Shown here piece after piece: positions 29,208 through 38,144 of a stretch of DNA of 64,000 nucleotides (positions within the stretch are counted from its first letter, which is position 1; every line of letters starts with the position of its first letter). Position numbers and translations under genes: made by a program. A model generated the notes under the pieces. The model was given only the letters and a program-made list of their open reading frames with translations, was not told the origin of the DNA and did not search any database. Source of the DNA: Parvibaculum lavamentivorans DS-1 (lineage in GTDB: Bacteria > Pseudomonadota > Alphaproteobacteria > Parvibaculales > Parvibaculaceae); NCBI RefSeq assembly GCF_000017565.1, contig NC_009719.1:3827001-3891000 (forward strand), read 5' to 3'.

Positions 29208-29738
29208 TCACACCCCCTCGTCCATCCGCGCATCCTCCCGCCCGGTCCCCACCTCCCGCACCTCGATCCGCTCGCCCTCCACCTTGTAGACCAGCACATA
29301 GACCGGCCCCGAGCCGCTCTTTTTCAGCTTGATCCGGTAGAAGCCCGGTAACCCCGGAAAGCGTTGCCGCTCGACATGGGGCTCCTCCAGCCGTTTCGCC
29401 AGCGTCCGCTCGAAGGGCTGCCGCACGGAAGGCGCCAGCCCCTGCCATTCCCGCATCGCCTCCTCGACAAAGCCCAGCCGGTAGCGGCCTTCCCCGGCGC
29501 CTTCCGGTATCAGCGGCGTCACTTCCTGCCCCTCCCGGTGAAGCACCCGCTTCATGTCCTCATGATCCGCCAGCGCCTCCAGCATGCGTTCATAAGTATC
29601 CGGCGCGACGAGATAGGCGACCGGCTTGTTGTGGTTGAGAATGGCGACAGGTCCGGCCCCGGCTTCTTCGATGATCCGGGCGGGCGATTGCTTCAGCGCG
29701 CTGATGCTGGAAATGGCGGTGGCGGCAATTCGGGGCAA
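29208..29738 (-). CDS. Single-chain toxin-antitoxin: Phd/YefM (StbD-like) antitoxin fused to RelE/ParE (StbE-like) toxin
   Basis: 176 residues from a TTG at 29738, preceded by AGGAG at 8 nt; an earlier in-frame TTG at 29777 lies inside the operator-like palindrome. Residues about 1-65 match Phd/YefM antitoxins (ISALKQSPARIIEEAG, VAILNHNKPVAYLVAPDTYE). Residues about 85-170 match RelE-type toxins (EEAMREWQGLAPSVRQPFER, then KRLEEPHV, LPGFYRIKLKKSG and VYVLVYKVEGE). Normally these are two overlapping genes; here one frame runs through a short linker with no stop. Toxin activity is not proven. It interrupts the usual glnD-murJ adjacency, with AT-rich DNA upstream. Confidence 0.8.
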   Translation of the reverse strand: MPRIAATAISSISALKQSPARIIEEAGAGPVAILNHNKPVAYLVAPDTYERMLEALADHEDMKRVLHREGQEVTPLIPEGAGEGRYRLGFVEEAMREWQGLAPSVRQPFERTLAKRLEEPHVERQRFPGLPGFYRIKLKKSGSGPVYVLVYKVEGERIEVREVGTGREDARMDEGV

Positions 29739-29755
29739 AGCCTTGGCTCCTGCTA

Positions 29756-29822
29756 TGTCCGGGACAATTTCGGACAATAATTAGTACTTCAAAGAATATT
29801 AAAAAAGATACTCGATAGAGTA
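29756..29822 (-). promoter_or_regulatory. Operator-like palindromes and AT-rich promoter region of the toxin-antitoxin gene
   Basis: TGTCC-G-GGACA at 29756-29766 is a perfect 11-bp palindrome, and a further GGACA lies at 29772-29776, giving three copies of one half-site. A second palindrome, TACTC-GATA-GAGTA, is at 29809-29822. The stretch is far more AT-rich than its surroundings. Such sites just upstream of the start would fit antitoxin autorepression. Confidence 0.45.
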
Positions 29823-29963
29823 CGATATAAGGCACCCCGAAGCGCACCCCGCCCCCTCGCGCCGCGCCATTCGCCATTTCCCGCGAACCGGGCTAGAGAT
29901 TTACGGCAAAGATCGAAGGTCCCCCGCGATGCGCCCGCCTCCCGCTACAGCCGGTTCCGCCAG

Positions 29964-31502
29964 ATGAGCCTCGTCCGCTCCGCCGCCACCGTCGGCGGCA
30001 CCACGCTTCTGAGCCGCCTGCTCGGCTTCCTGCGCGACGTCATGATGGCGTCGGCGCTCGGCACCGGGCCGATAGCGGATGCCTTCTTCGTCGCCTTCCG
30101 CCTGCCCAACATGTTCCGCTCGATCTTCGCCGAGGGGGCGTTCAACTCGGCCTTCGTGCCGCTCTTCTCCAAAAAGCTCGAGGACGGGGCAGGGGAGGCT
30201 CGCCGCTTCGCCGAGGATGCGCTTTCCGTCCTCCTCGTCGCCCTTCTTCTGCTCACCATCGCCGCCGAACTCGCCATGCCCTGGATCATGTCCGTCTTCG
30301 CGCCCGGCTTTTCCGAAGACCCGCAGAAATTCGACTGGGCCGTCCAGTTCACGCGTATCGCCTTCCCCTATCTCCTCTTCATCTCGCTCACCGCGCTCCA
30401 ATCCGCGATCCTGAATTCGCTCGGCCGCTTCTTTCCCGGCGCCGCCGCGCCGGTAATGCTCAACGTGACGCTGATCGTCGCGATCCTGTTCCTGATCCCC
30501 GTGATGGATAATCCGGGCGAGGCGCTTGCCTGGGGCGTCGCGGCGGCAGGCGTCGTGCAGTTCCTCTGGCTGGCGGTCTCGCTCTGGCGCGCCGGCTTCG
30601 TGCTGCGGCTCCGCCTCCCGAAATTGACACCCGATGTCCGCCGCCTCTTCCGCCTCGGCGTGCCGGGCGTCATCGCGGGCGGCATCACCCAGGTCAATCT
30701 CACCATCGGCACCATGATCGCCTCGCTGCAGGCGGGCGCGGTGTCGTGGCTCTATTATGCCGACCGCATCTACCAGCTGCCGCTTGCCGTCATCGGCATC
30801 GCCATCGGCGTCGTCCTCCTGCCGGATCTCTCGCGCCGCCTCCGCGCCGATGATGGCGCGGGCGCCAACTGGGCGCAGAACCGCGCCGTCGAATTCTCGA
30901 TGCTCTTGACCATCCCCGCCGCTGTCGGCGCCGCGGTCCTGTCCTTCGACATCATCCGCGTCCTCTTCGAGCGCGGCGCCTTCACCCGCGAGGATACGGT
31001 CGCCACCTCCCTCGCATTGACGGTCTATGCCCTCGGCCTTCCCGCCTTCGTGCTCAACAAGGTCTTCTCCCCCGCCTATTTCGCACGCGAGGACACGATG
31101 ACGCCGCTCCGCTTCGCCGCCATCTCCATCGTCGTCAACATCGTCACGAGCTTCGCGCTCTTCTGGTATCTCGGCTTCATCGGCATCGCCATCGGCACCA
31201 CGCTCGCCGCCTGGGTGAACACAGGTCAGCTGGCCGCGCGCCTCTGGCGGCGAAAGGAATTCATCGTCGACGCGCAGCTCGCCCGCCGCCTGCCCTTGAC
31301 GCTCATGGCCGCCCTCGGCATGGGCGCCACCCTCTGGTTCGGCGCCCGCGCCCTCGGCTCCTTCTTCGAGAATGGCCTCCTTGTCAGCATCGGCGCCCTC
31401 TTCGCGCTCATCGCCGGCGGCGCCCTCGCTTATTTCTTTCTCTGCGAAATCACCGGCGCCACCCGCCTCCGCGACCTCCGCCGCGCCTTCACGCGGGGCT
31501 GA
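29964..31502 (+). CDS. murJ: Lipid II flippase MurJ (MviN)
   Basis: 512 residues with about 14 membrane segments. MurJ flips lipid II across the inner membrane for peptidoglycan synthesis. The N-terminus SAATVGGTTLLSRLLGFLRD and FRLPNMFRSIFAEGAFNSAF are the MviN signature; SWLYYADRIYQLPLAVIGIA is the other conserved block. It normally follows glnD directly in this group; here the toxin-antitoxin gene and about 225 bp of AT-rich DNA lie between them. Confidence 0.97.
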   Translation: MSLVRSAATVGGTTLLSRLLGFLRDVMMASALGTGPIADAFFVAFRLPNMFRSIFAEGAFNSAFVPLFSKKLEDGAGEARRFAEDALSVLLVALLLLTIAAELAMPWIMSVFAPGFSEDPQKFDWAVQFTRIAFPYLLFISLTALQSAILNSLGRFFPGAAAPVMLNVTLIVAILFLIPVMDNPGEALAWGVAAAGVVQFLWLAVSLWRAGFVLRLRLPKLTPDVRRLFRLGVPGVIAGGITQVNLTIGTMIASLQAGAVSWLYYADRIYQLPLAVIGIAIGVVLLPDLSRRLRADDGAGANWAQNRAVEFSMLLTIPAAVGAAVLSFDIIRVLFERGAFTREDTVATSLALTVYALGLPAFVLNKVFSPAYFAREDTMTPLRFAAISIVVNIVTSFALFWYLGFIGIAIGTTLAAWVNTGQLAARLWRRKEFIVDAQLARRLPLTLMAALGMGATLWFGARALGSFFENGLLVSIGALFALIAGGALAYFFLCEITGATRLRDLRRAFTRG

Positions 31503-31582
31503 GCCGCTCCCTTCCATTCCTTGACATAATGCCCCCGCAGGCCGGAGATAGGAGCGGGGGAAAGGCAGGGGAGGGGCCGGGG

Positions 31583-33361
31583 GTGAATCTCGAAGGGCTT
31601 CGCGCCATCGGGCGGGCCGAGAAGTGGCAGCTCGACTATCTTTTCGATCTCGGCTTCCAGGCCTGGCTCGTCCATATCGGCGTCGTCGCGGCGACGGCGG
31701 GCGTTCTCGTCAGTGCCCATCCGGAAGACCGCTGGCCCCTGCTCTGGTGCGTGGCGATGATCCTCTTGTCGCTATCACTTTCGCTGCTGGCCCGTTTCTA
31801 TCTGCGCAGCCCCCCGGCCGATGAGCCGTCGGCGCAACGCTACGGTGCCGCGCATACGGGCCTCACGGCACTGGTCGGCATCACCTGGGGTCTCGGCGGC
31901 TTCGGCGCCGCCACCGGCGACTTCCAGACTCTCCTCGTCTATTCGCTGGCGCTCGGCGGTACGGCGCTTGGCGCGGTCTCCTCGCAGCATGTGCTGCCGC
32001 GCTCCTGCTTCGTCAGCCTCTGGACCTCCGTGCCGCTGCTCGGCCTCGCCCATCTCTTTCACGACCCGGCCTTTCTCGGCGCCGTGATCATGGGCATGGT
32101 GCTCCTCTATGCGGCCATCCTCTCGATTCTCGCCATCCGCATGCTGCGCTTCATGCAGGCCAATCTGCGCCTCACCCGTTCGCTCGACGCTCGCCTCGCC
32201 GAGCTGACGCAAATGGCGGCCGAGCTTGAAGGGGCCCGCGCCGAGGCCGTCGAGGCCAATCTCTCCAAGTCGCGCTTTCTCGCCCATGCAAGTCACGACC
32301 TGCGTCAGCCGATCCACGCCATCGGCCTCTTCGCCGCCTGCTTGCGCGATATCGATCTCGGCGCCGAGGCGGCGCAGCTCGTCGGCAGCGTCGACAATGC
32401 CGCACGCTCGGTCAGCCGCCTGCTCGGTTCGCTGCTCGATATTTCGCGTCTCGATGTCGGCGGCGTCGTTCCCCAGCCCGAGCCCGTCGCGCTTGGCGAA
32501 ATGCTGCAGGGCATTGCCCGGCAGAATGCCGACATCGCCGCCGCGAATAGCTGCACCCTTCGCATCGTCCCGACGGCGCTCTGGGTCGAGGCCGACCCCG
32601 CGCTGCTTTCGGCCATGGTGCAGAACCTTTTGTCCAATGCGCTGAAATATGCGCCAGGCGCGCGCATCCTTGTCGGCGCCCGCCGCGCCGGCGGCAGCAT
32701 CGCAATCGAGGTCGTCGACACCGGCCCCGGCATCGCCGAGAAGGATTTCAGGCGCATCTTCGACGAGTTCTACCGCGCCGACCGCCCGGCCGTCCGCGCC
32801 ACCGAAGGTCTCGGCCTCGGCCTCGCCATTGTCCGCCGCCTCGCCGAGCTGATGGCTCTCGATGTGAGTGCCGCCTCCGCCCCCGGCCGCGGCACGCGCT
32901 TGCGCATATCCGGCCTGCGCCCGGTCGCGCCCGTCACCGCGCCTGTCTCCCGCGCCCGCCGCCAGCATCCATTGACGGGTCTTCGCGTCTGCCTGATCGA
33001 CGACGACGCCGATGTTCTCGCCGCAAGCGCCATGCTCCTCCGCCGCTGGGGCTGCGAGGTAACGCCGTTTCGCGCGCTGCCCGGAGGCCCGCTCGGCTGC
33101 GACGCGATTGTCAGCGATTTCGATCTCGGCGGCGAAACGGACGGTCTCGATGCCATCGCGGCGGTCCGCGCTTTCGAGGGCTGGGATGTGCCCGCGGCAA
33201 TCGTTTCGGGCCGCACCGAGCCGGAAACGCTGGCCCGCCTCGCCCGCGCCGGCATTCCCTTTCTGCGCAAGCCCGTTCATCCGGCCGAACTGCGCGCCCT
33301 GCTGACGGGCTTTGCCCTCGATGCCGCTCTGGATATTTCCGGCGAGGCCGTACGCGGCTGA
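31583..33361 (+). CDS. Membrane-bound hybrid histidine kinase with C-terminal receiver
   Basis: 592 residues from a GTG at 31583 behind GGGGAGGGG; an ATG at 31529 would add 18 residues, but a TTGACA -35-like hexamer at 31521 suggests transcription begins later. Residues 25-200 hold about six hydrophobic segments with no recognised sensor domain. HisKA follows with His238 in ASHDLRQPIHAIGLF, then HATPase (QNLLSNALKYAPG, DTGPGIAEKDF, GLGLGLAIVRRL) and a receiver with Asp512 (IVSDFDLGG) and FLRKPVHP. It is convergent with the NarL-type regulator 3 bp away, a likely partner. Confidence 0.9.
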   Translation: MNLEGLRAIGRAEKWQLDYLFDLGFQAWLVHIGVVAATAGVLVSAHPEDRWPLLWCVAMILLSLSLSLLARFYLRSPPADEPSAQRYGAAHTGLTALVGITWGLGGFGAATGDFQTLLVYSLALGGTALGAVSSQHVLPRSCFVSLWTSVPLLGLAHLFHDPAFLGAVIMGMVLLYAAILSILAIRMLRFMQANLRLTRSLDARLAELTQMAAELEGARAEAVEANLSKSRFLAHASHDLRQPIHAIGLFAACLRDIDLGAEAAQLVGSVDNAARSVSRLLGSLLDISRLDVGGVVPQPEPVALGEMLQGIARQNADIAAANSCTLRIVPTALWVEADPALLSAMVQNLLSNALKYAPGARILVGARRAGGSIAIEVVDTGPGIAEKDFRRIFDEFYRADRPAVRATEGLGLGLAIVRRLAELMALDVSAASAPGRGTRLRISGLRPVAPVTAPVSRARRQHPLTGLRVCLIDDDADVLAASAMLLRRWGCEVTPFRALPGGPLGCDAIVSDFDLGGETDGLDAIAAVRAFEGWDVPAAIVSGRTEPETLARLARAGIPFLRKPVHPAELRALLTGFALDAALDISGEAVRG

Positions 33362-33364
33362 GCG

Positions 33365-33991
33365 TCAGAGAAGACGGTCCGCCACCGCCGCCGCCGCCGC
33401 GCGGCTCGGCACGCCGAGCGTGCGCAAGAGCGCCGACACATGCATCCGCGCCGTCACCGGCGATATGCCGAGCTGGCGCCCGATTTCCTTGTTGGTCATG
33501 CCGGTGGCGACGAGCCGCAGCACTTCGCGCTGGCGCGGCGAAAGCTGCACCTCGTCTTCGCCCGCCGCCCGTCCCGGTGCCGATGGCAGGTCGGGCGCGG
33601 CCGACCGCACCACGATTTCGCCGGCGCGGATCGCGCCCAGCGCCTCGGCGATCTCCTCCGGCGGCACCGCCTTGCCGACAAAACCGTCGGCGCCCGCCGC
33701 CATCACGAGGTCGATGGTCTCGGCATCGTCGGCCATGGAGACGATGGCGAGCGTCGCGCGTGGAAAGCGCCGCCGCAGATCGGCAATCGACGTTTCGGCC
33801 GCAAAACCGGGAAACACCAGGTCGAGCACGAACATGGCTGGCGCCGCGCCGCTTCTGGAAAGCGCCAGCACCTCCTCGAACGTCCCCGCCTCCTCGATTG
33901 CCGCGCCGGGCGAAACGCGCGCCAGAATATGCCGCATCCCCATCCTGAAAACCGGATGATCGTCGGCAACGATGATGCGTTCCTCGGCCAA
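33365..33991 (-). CDS. NarL/FixJ (LuxR-type) response regulator
   Basis: 208 residues. The receiver (1-125) has the acidic pair in [11 protein letters not shown], the phospho-acceptor in [10 protein letters not shown] and Lys in [10 protein letters not shown]. The output domain is a LuxR-type HTH ([20 protein letters not shown], then [20 protein letters not shown]). It converges on the hybrid kinase and is divergent from the autotransporter, sharing about 150 bp, so it may control the autotransporter. That link is inferred from layout. Confidence 0.93.
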   Translation of the reverse strand: MAEERIIVADDHPVFRMGMRHILARVSPGAAIEEAGTFEEVLALSRSGAAPAMFVLDLVFPGFAAETSIADLRRRFPRATLAIVSMADDAETIDLVMAAGADGFVGKAVPPEEIAEALGAIRAGEIVVRSAAPDLPSAPGRAAGEDEVQLSPRQREVLRLVATGMTNKEIGRQLGISPVTARMHVSALLRTLGVPSRAAAAAVADRLL

Positions 33992-34054
33992 GCGCCCGCG
34001 TCCCCCTGAATTGGCGGCCTTTACCGGACTCTACCCCCCGGCAGGGTCGATGGC

Positions 34055-34076
34055 ACCTGTACACCTGTACATCTGT
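34055..34076. promoter_or_regulatory. Tandem CCTGTACA repeats between regulator and autotransporter
   Basis: CCTGTACA occurs at 34056-34063 and again immediately at 34064-34071, followed by the partial copy TCTGT. TGTACA is itself palindromic. It lies 64 nt upstream of the regulator start and 67 nt upstream of the autotransporter start, a natural place for a shared operator. Confidence 0.4.
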
Positions 34077-34142
34077 CTCCCCGGCCTCCGTCCCCGGACA
34101 ATCGGCCCGGTTCAGTGTCCGGACGAAGAGGGGGGAATCTCG

Positions 34143-37100
34143 ATGACCGCGCGCAACCGAACGGCCGCCGCGAGGCGCCGCCACATCGCGGCATTGATGC
34201 TCGGCACCGCGCTTGCCGCGCTGCCTCATTCCGGCGCCAGTGCGGACTCGTTCTGGAGCGGCGGTGCCGGCGACTGGTTCGATCCCGGCAACTGGGCCGG
34301 TGGCGTGCCCGGTGCGGGCGATGTCGCCATCGTCAACAATGGTGGCACCGCAGAGATCGGCGCGGCGGGCGCTCTCTCCAGCATCGGCTCGGCGGGTGAA
34401 ACGGCGGGCAACAGCGGCACCGTCGAAGTGGACGGCGCCGGTTCCACCTGGGCCATCGGCAACACGCTCTATATCGGCAATTCCGGCACCGGCACACTCA
34501 ACGTCACCAATGGCGGCGCGGTCTCCAATAATAACGCGGCCATCGGCACCACCGCCACCGGCAGCGGCACGGCAACGATCGACGGCGCCGGTTCGACATG
34601 GACGAACAGCGGTCAACTCACGATAGGCGGCGCTGGCGAAGGCGCGCTCGAAATTTCCGGCGGCGGCGCGGTCTCGAACAACGAGGGCTCGATCGGCAAT
34701 CAGGCCGGCAGCACCGGCGAAGTCGCGGTCGATGGCATAGGGTCGACATGGACCAATTCTGGCGATCTCGTTGTCGGCGCCAGGAGCAACGGTACGCTTG
34801 GCATTTCGGGCGGTGGTGCCGTCTCGAATATGAGCGGCTTCATCGGCGACCTTGCCGCCGGCATCGGCACCGTCACGGTCGACGGCGCGGGTTCGACATG
34901 GACCAACACCGGCGGCAACGGCCTCAATGTCGGCTGGTCGGGGTCGGCGACGCTGGACATATCGGACGGTGGCGCGGTCTCGAGTTTGGCGGGTCATGTC
35001 GGAAGACAGGTGGGCAGCACCGGCACAGTCACCGTCTCGGGCGTGGATTCCGTCTGGTCCATCGTCGGTGCGCTTCTCGTCGGCAATTACGGCGACGGCA
35101 CGCTGACCCTTTCCGATGGCGGTGCAGCCGAAGCAGCGTCCGTCACCATCGCCAGCAATGCTTCCTCCACCGGCGCGCTGAACATCGGCGCGGCCTCGGG
35201 CGATGCCGCCGCTGCCGCAGGCATGCTCGACGCGGCATCGGTCGTCTTCGGCGCGGGCACGGGCATGCTGGTCTTCAACCATACGAACAACGACTATGCC
35301 TTTGATGCCGATATTTCGGGCGCCGGAAGCCTGCTGGTGCGAAATGGCCGCACGAGTCTCACCGGCGCAAACACCTATACCGGCGGCACGGAGATCGCGG
35401 GCGGCACGCTGATCGGCAATACGACGAGCCTCCAGGGTGATATCGAATTCACGACCCCTTCCGGCCAACTGCATTTCGATCAGTCTACGGACGGTACGTT
35501 CTCGGGCTCTATCGCGGGCGGTTCCACCCGCGGCTATGTCGTGAAGCGCGGCACAGGCGAGGTTGTCTTCGACGAAACGAATATCGACGTGAGCCTCGTC
35601 CACGCCTCGGGTGGCACGCTCATCGTCGATGGCGGCACCGTCGCTGCCGATACCATTCATTCCGGGTATCTATCGGACGCCGGGCATCCGCTGGAATTTG
35701 CCTCGCTCCATTTCACGGGCGGCGTAGAGGTGACGAGCAACCACGGCTCTGTCAGCAGCGACGACGACGATACCGGCGCCGAAATCCGCCTCTCCGGTGC
35801 GGGCACGAAATGGACTGTCGGCCGTGACAATGCGTGGACCACTTTTTACGTGTGGGGCAATGGCGGCAGCCTTCTCTCGGTGTCGGAAGGTGCGGAGCTC
35901 GAACATTTCGGCACTCTCGTCCTTGCCTCCCTCAGTCACGATACGCCCGGCCGCATCGAGGTCGACGGTACGGGCTCGCTTCTCTCCTCGACCGGGAGCA
36001 TCGATTTCGGCAATCACGGGACCGGACTTGTTACGGTCTCGAACGGCGGCCGTCTCGAAACCGGCGGCGGACCGGTCGGCATGGGCTCCTCGCGCACAGG
36101 CATCGTGACGATCACCGGCGCGGGCTCGGTCTGGCGGACGCTCGCGGATGAGGACGAGCGCGTCGAGCACGATCTGATTCTCGGCGGAAACGATGAGTAC
36201 ACCGTGGGCACTGGCCACATTTTTCTGTCCGATGGCGGCCTGCTGCGCCTCGGCGCCGGCGGCGACGGCACGATCTTCGCCGCGTTAGGCGCAAATTCAG
36301 CGGCAACCATCAACATCGGCGCGGCGCAAGGCGAAGCGGCGGCGGGCGCGGGCACGCTCGAAGCTGCCGAAATCGAATTCGGCGATGCTGATGGCGGCGA
36401 CGGCCGCCTCGTCTTCAATCACACCGCGCTCGAACATATCTTCGCACCCGTCGTTTCGGGCTTCGGCACCATCATGCAGCTCGCCGGCATCACGCGGCTG
36501 ACAGGCTACAGCGAGAACTTCGAAGGCGATACGCATGTCACCGGCGGCACTCTCGTTATCGGCAATGCGCTGGGCGGCACGATTCATGTCTCGGGCAGCG
36601 GACGCCTCGGCGGTACCGGCAACGTCAACAATGCCGTTGTCGGCGATGGCGGCATCTTCGCGCCGGGCAACTCGGTCGGCGCCATGATTGCCTATGGCGA
36701 TGTGACTTTCGGCGATGGCGCCATTTACGATGTCGAGGTCAACGACGGCAGCAACACGCCCGGCATCGGCAACGACTTCATCGACATCGCCGGTTCGCTG
36801 ACGATCGACGGCGGGGCATCGGTTCATGTCTCGCCCGAGAACGGCACCGATGACGGCACGACCTACACACCCGGCCTCGTCTACACGATCCTCTCGGCAA
36901 CAGGAGGCGTCACCGGCGCCTTTGGCGCGGTGACTGCCAGCTTTGCCTTTCTGACGCCTGAACTTTCCTACGATGCCAACAATGTTTTTCTCGAACTGGT
37001 GTTGAATCACGACGGCGACGGCGGCGATGCCGGCTTCGGCGATGTCGCCAATACACAGAACCAGAAGGGTGTCGGCAACGCTCTGGAGAACTTCGGGCCC

Positions 37101-38144
37101 GGCCATCCGCTCTACGACGAGATCATCCTGATGACCGAGGAGGAAGCCCGCGCCGCCTATGACGCGCTTTCGGGTGAGGCCCATGCCAGTTCCGCGACCG
37201 CGCAATTCATGACCGCCGCCGAGATCCGCCAGCAATTGCTCGACCGTCTCGCCGCGATCCTCGGTTCGGGTGGCGGCGGACTGGCGAGCCTTGCCTATGC
37301 ACCGGCTGCGGGTGATGCCGTGCCGGGCGCAGCCGCCATCTGGGGCCAGGTCTTCGGAAGCTGGGGCCGCACGGACGGCAACGGCAATGCCGCCGAGATC
37401 GACCGCGATGTCTATGGTTTCATGGGCGGCATCGACCGCGAGGTCGCGCCGGGGGCGCAGGCCGGTCTCGCATTCGGCTACAGCCGCTCGACTTATGATG
37501 TCGCTACGCGGTCGTCTTCGGGCGATAGCGATAATTTTCACATCGCGGGCTATGCCGGCACGGCGCTTGGCGCCTTCGACCTGAAGGGGGTCGTCTCCTA
37601 CGCCTATGGCACGGTCGACACCCGCCGCACCGTCATCGCCGGTGGGCTGACGAATAATCTTGCGGCCGATTACACGACGCATACCTTCCAGGCGGGCGCC
37701 GAAGCCGGTTTCGATCTCGATATCGGCCCCCTCGTGTTGACGCCCTTCGCCGGGCTTGCCGGCATCCATGTCGAGACCGGGGGCTTCACCGAGACCGGCG
37801 GCCCGGCCGCGCTGACCTTCGGCTCGACCTCCAGCACCACCGGCGTCTCGACGCTGGGCCTCCGCGCCCGCCGCCAGACCGGCCAGGTCGTGCTCGCGGG
37901 CTCGCTCGCCTGGCGCCATGCCTTCGGCGATGTCGACCCCTCGTCGCGCGCCGCTTTCGCCTCCGCTCCCGCCGCCACCTTCGCGGTCCGGGGCACGCCG
38001 ATCTCGGAAAACGCCCTCGCCCTCGAAACCGGCATCGACCTGAAGCTCGACACCGGCACGACCCTCACTTTCGGCTATGCTGGCGAATACGCCTCGGAAG
38101 CCCGCGACCACGGGTTGAAGGCGGAACTGCGCTTCGAGTTCTGA
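34143..38144 (+). CDS. Type V autotransporter with repeat-rich beta-helix passenger
   Basis: 1333 residues from the ATG at 34143, preceded by GAGGGGGGAA. A signal peptide of about 34 residues ends ALPHSGASA. The passenger (about 35-1030) is rich in Gly, Ser, Thr and Asn, with repeats around DGAGSTWTNSG and GGAVSNN and autotransporter-associated beta-strand repeats (LTGANTYTGGTEIAGGTLIG). A linker precedes a C-terminal beta-barrel (about 1062-1333) starting AIWGQVFGSWGRTDG and ending in RFEF with terminal Phe, as outer-membrane barrels do. No protease or lipase active site was seen, so an adhesin or surface-structure role is more likely. Confidence 0.92.
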   Translation: MTARNRTAAARRRHIAALMLGTALAALPHSGASADSFWSGGAGDWFDPGNWAGGVPGAGDVAIVNNGGTAEIGAAGALSSIGSAGETAGNSGTVEVDGAGSTWAIGNTLYIGNSGTGTLNVTNGGAVSNNNAAIGTTATGSGTATIDGAGSTWTNSGQLTIGGAGEGALEISGGGAVSNNEGSIGNQAGSTGEVAVDGIGSTWTNSGDLVVGARSNGTLGISGGGAVSNMSGFIGDLAAGIGTVTVDGAGSTWTNTGGNGLNVGWSGSATLDISDGGAVSSLAGHVGRQVGSTGTVTVSGVDSVWSIVGALLVGNYGDGTLTLSDGGAAEAASVTIASNASSTGALNIGAASGDAAAAAGMLDAASVVFGAGTGMLVFNHTNNDYAFDADISGAGSLLVRNGRTSLTGANTYTGGTEIAGGTLIGNTTSLQGDIEFTTPSGQLHFDQSTDGTFSGSIAGGSTRGYVVKRGTGEVVFDETNIDVSLVHASGGTLIVDGGTVAADTIHSGYLSDAGHPLEFASLHFTGGVEVTSNHGSVSSDDDDTGAEIRLSGAGTKWTVGRDNAWTTFYVWGNGGSLLSVSEGAELEHFGTLVLASLSHDTPGRIEVDGTGSLLSSTGSIDFGNHGTGLVTVSNGGRLETGGGPVGMGSSRTGIVTITGAGSVWRTLADEDERVEHDLILGGNDEYTVGTGHIFLSDGGLLRLGAGGDGTIFAALGANSAATINIGAAQGEAAAGAGTLEAAEIEFGDADGGDGRLVFNHTALEHIFAPVVSGFGTIMQLAGITRLTGYSENFEGDTHVTGGTLVIGNALGGTIHVSGSGRLGGTGNVNNAVVGDGGIFAPGNSVGAMIAYGDVTFGDGAIYDVEVNDGSNTPGIGNDFIDIAGSLTIDGGASVHVSPENGTDDGTTYTPGLVYTILSATGGVTGAFGAVTASFAFLTPELSYDANNVFLELVLNHDGDGGDAGFGDVANTQNQKGVGNALENFGPGHPLYDEIILMTEEEARAAYDALSGEAHASSATAQFMTAAEIRQQLLDRLAAILGSGGGGLASLAYAPAAGDAVPGAAAIWGQVFGSWGRTDGNGNAAEIDRDVYGFMGGIDREVAPGAQAGLAFGYSRSTYDVATRSSSGDSDNFHIAGYAGTALGAFDLKGVVSYAYGTVDTRRTVIAGGLTNNLAADYTTHTFQAGAEAGFDLDIGPLVLTPFAGLAGIHVETGGFTETGGPAALTFGSTSSTTGVSTLGLRARRQTGQVVLAGSLAWRHAFGDVDPSSRAAFASAPAATFAVRGTPISENALALETGIDLKLDTGTTLTFGYAGEYASEARDHGLKAELRFEF
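34431..35060 (+). repeat. Tandem 150-bp coding repeats in the autotransporter passenger
   Basis: The DGAGSTW block begins at 34431, 34581, 34731 and 34881, exactly 150 bp (50 residues) apart, with a weaker fifth copy near 35037. The fourth unit carries a two-residue insertion. Related but diverged units recur near 35790 and 36110. DNA identity is partial, so these are old duplications under selection for a beta-solenoid period. Confidence 0.8.

Noticed and set aside
31521-31552. TTGACA before the hybrid kinase as a full promoter
   Set aside because: The -35 hexamer is perfect but no acceptable -10 lies at normal spacing, so it is mentioned only as support for the later start.
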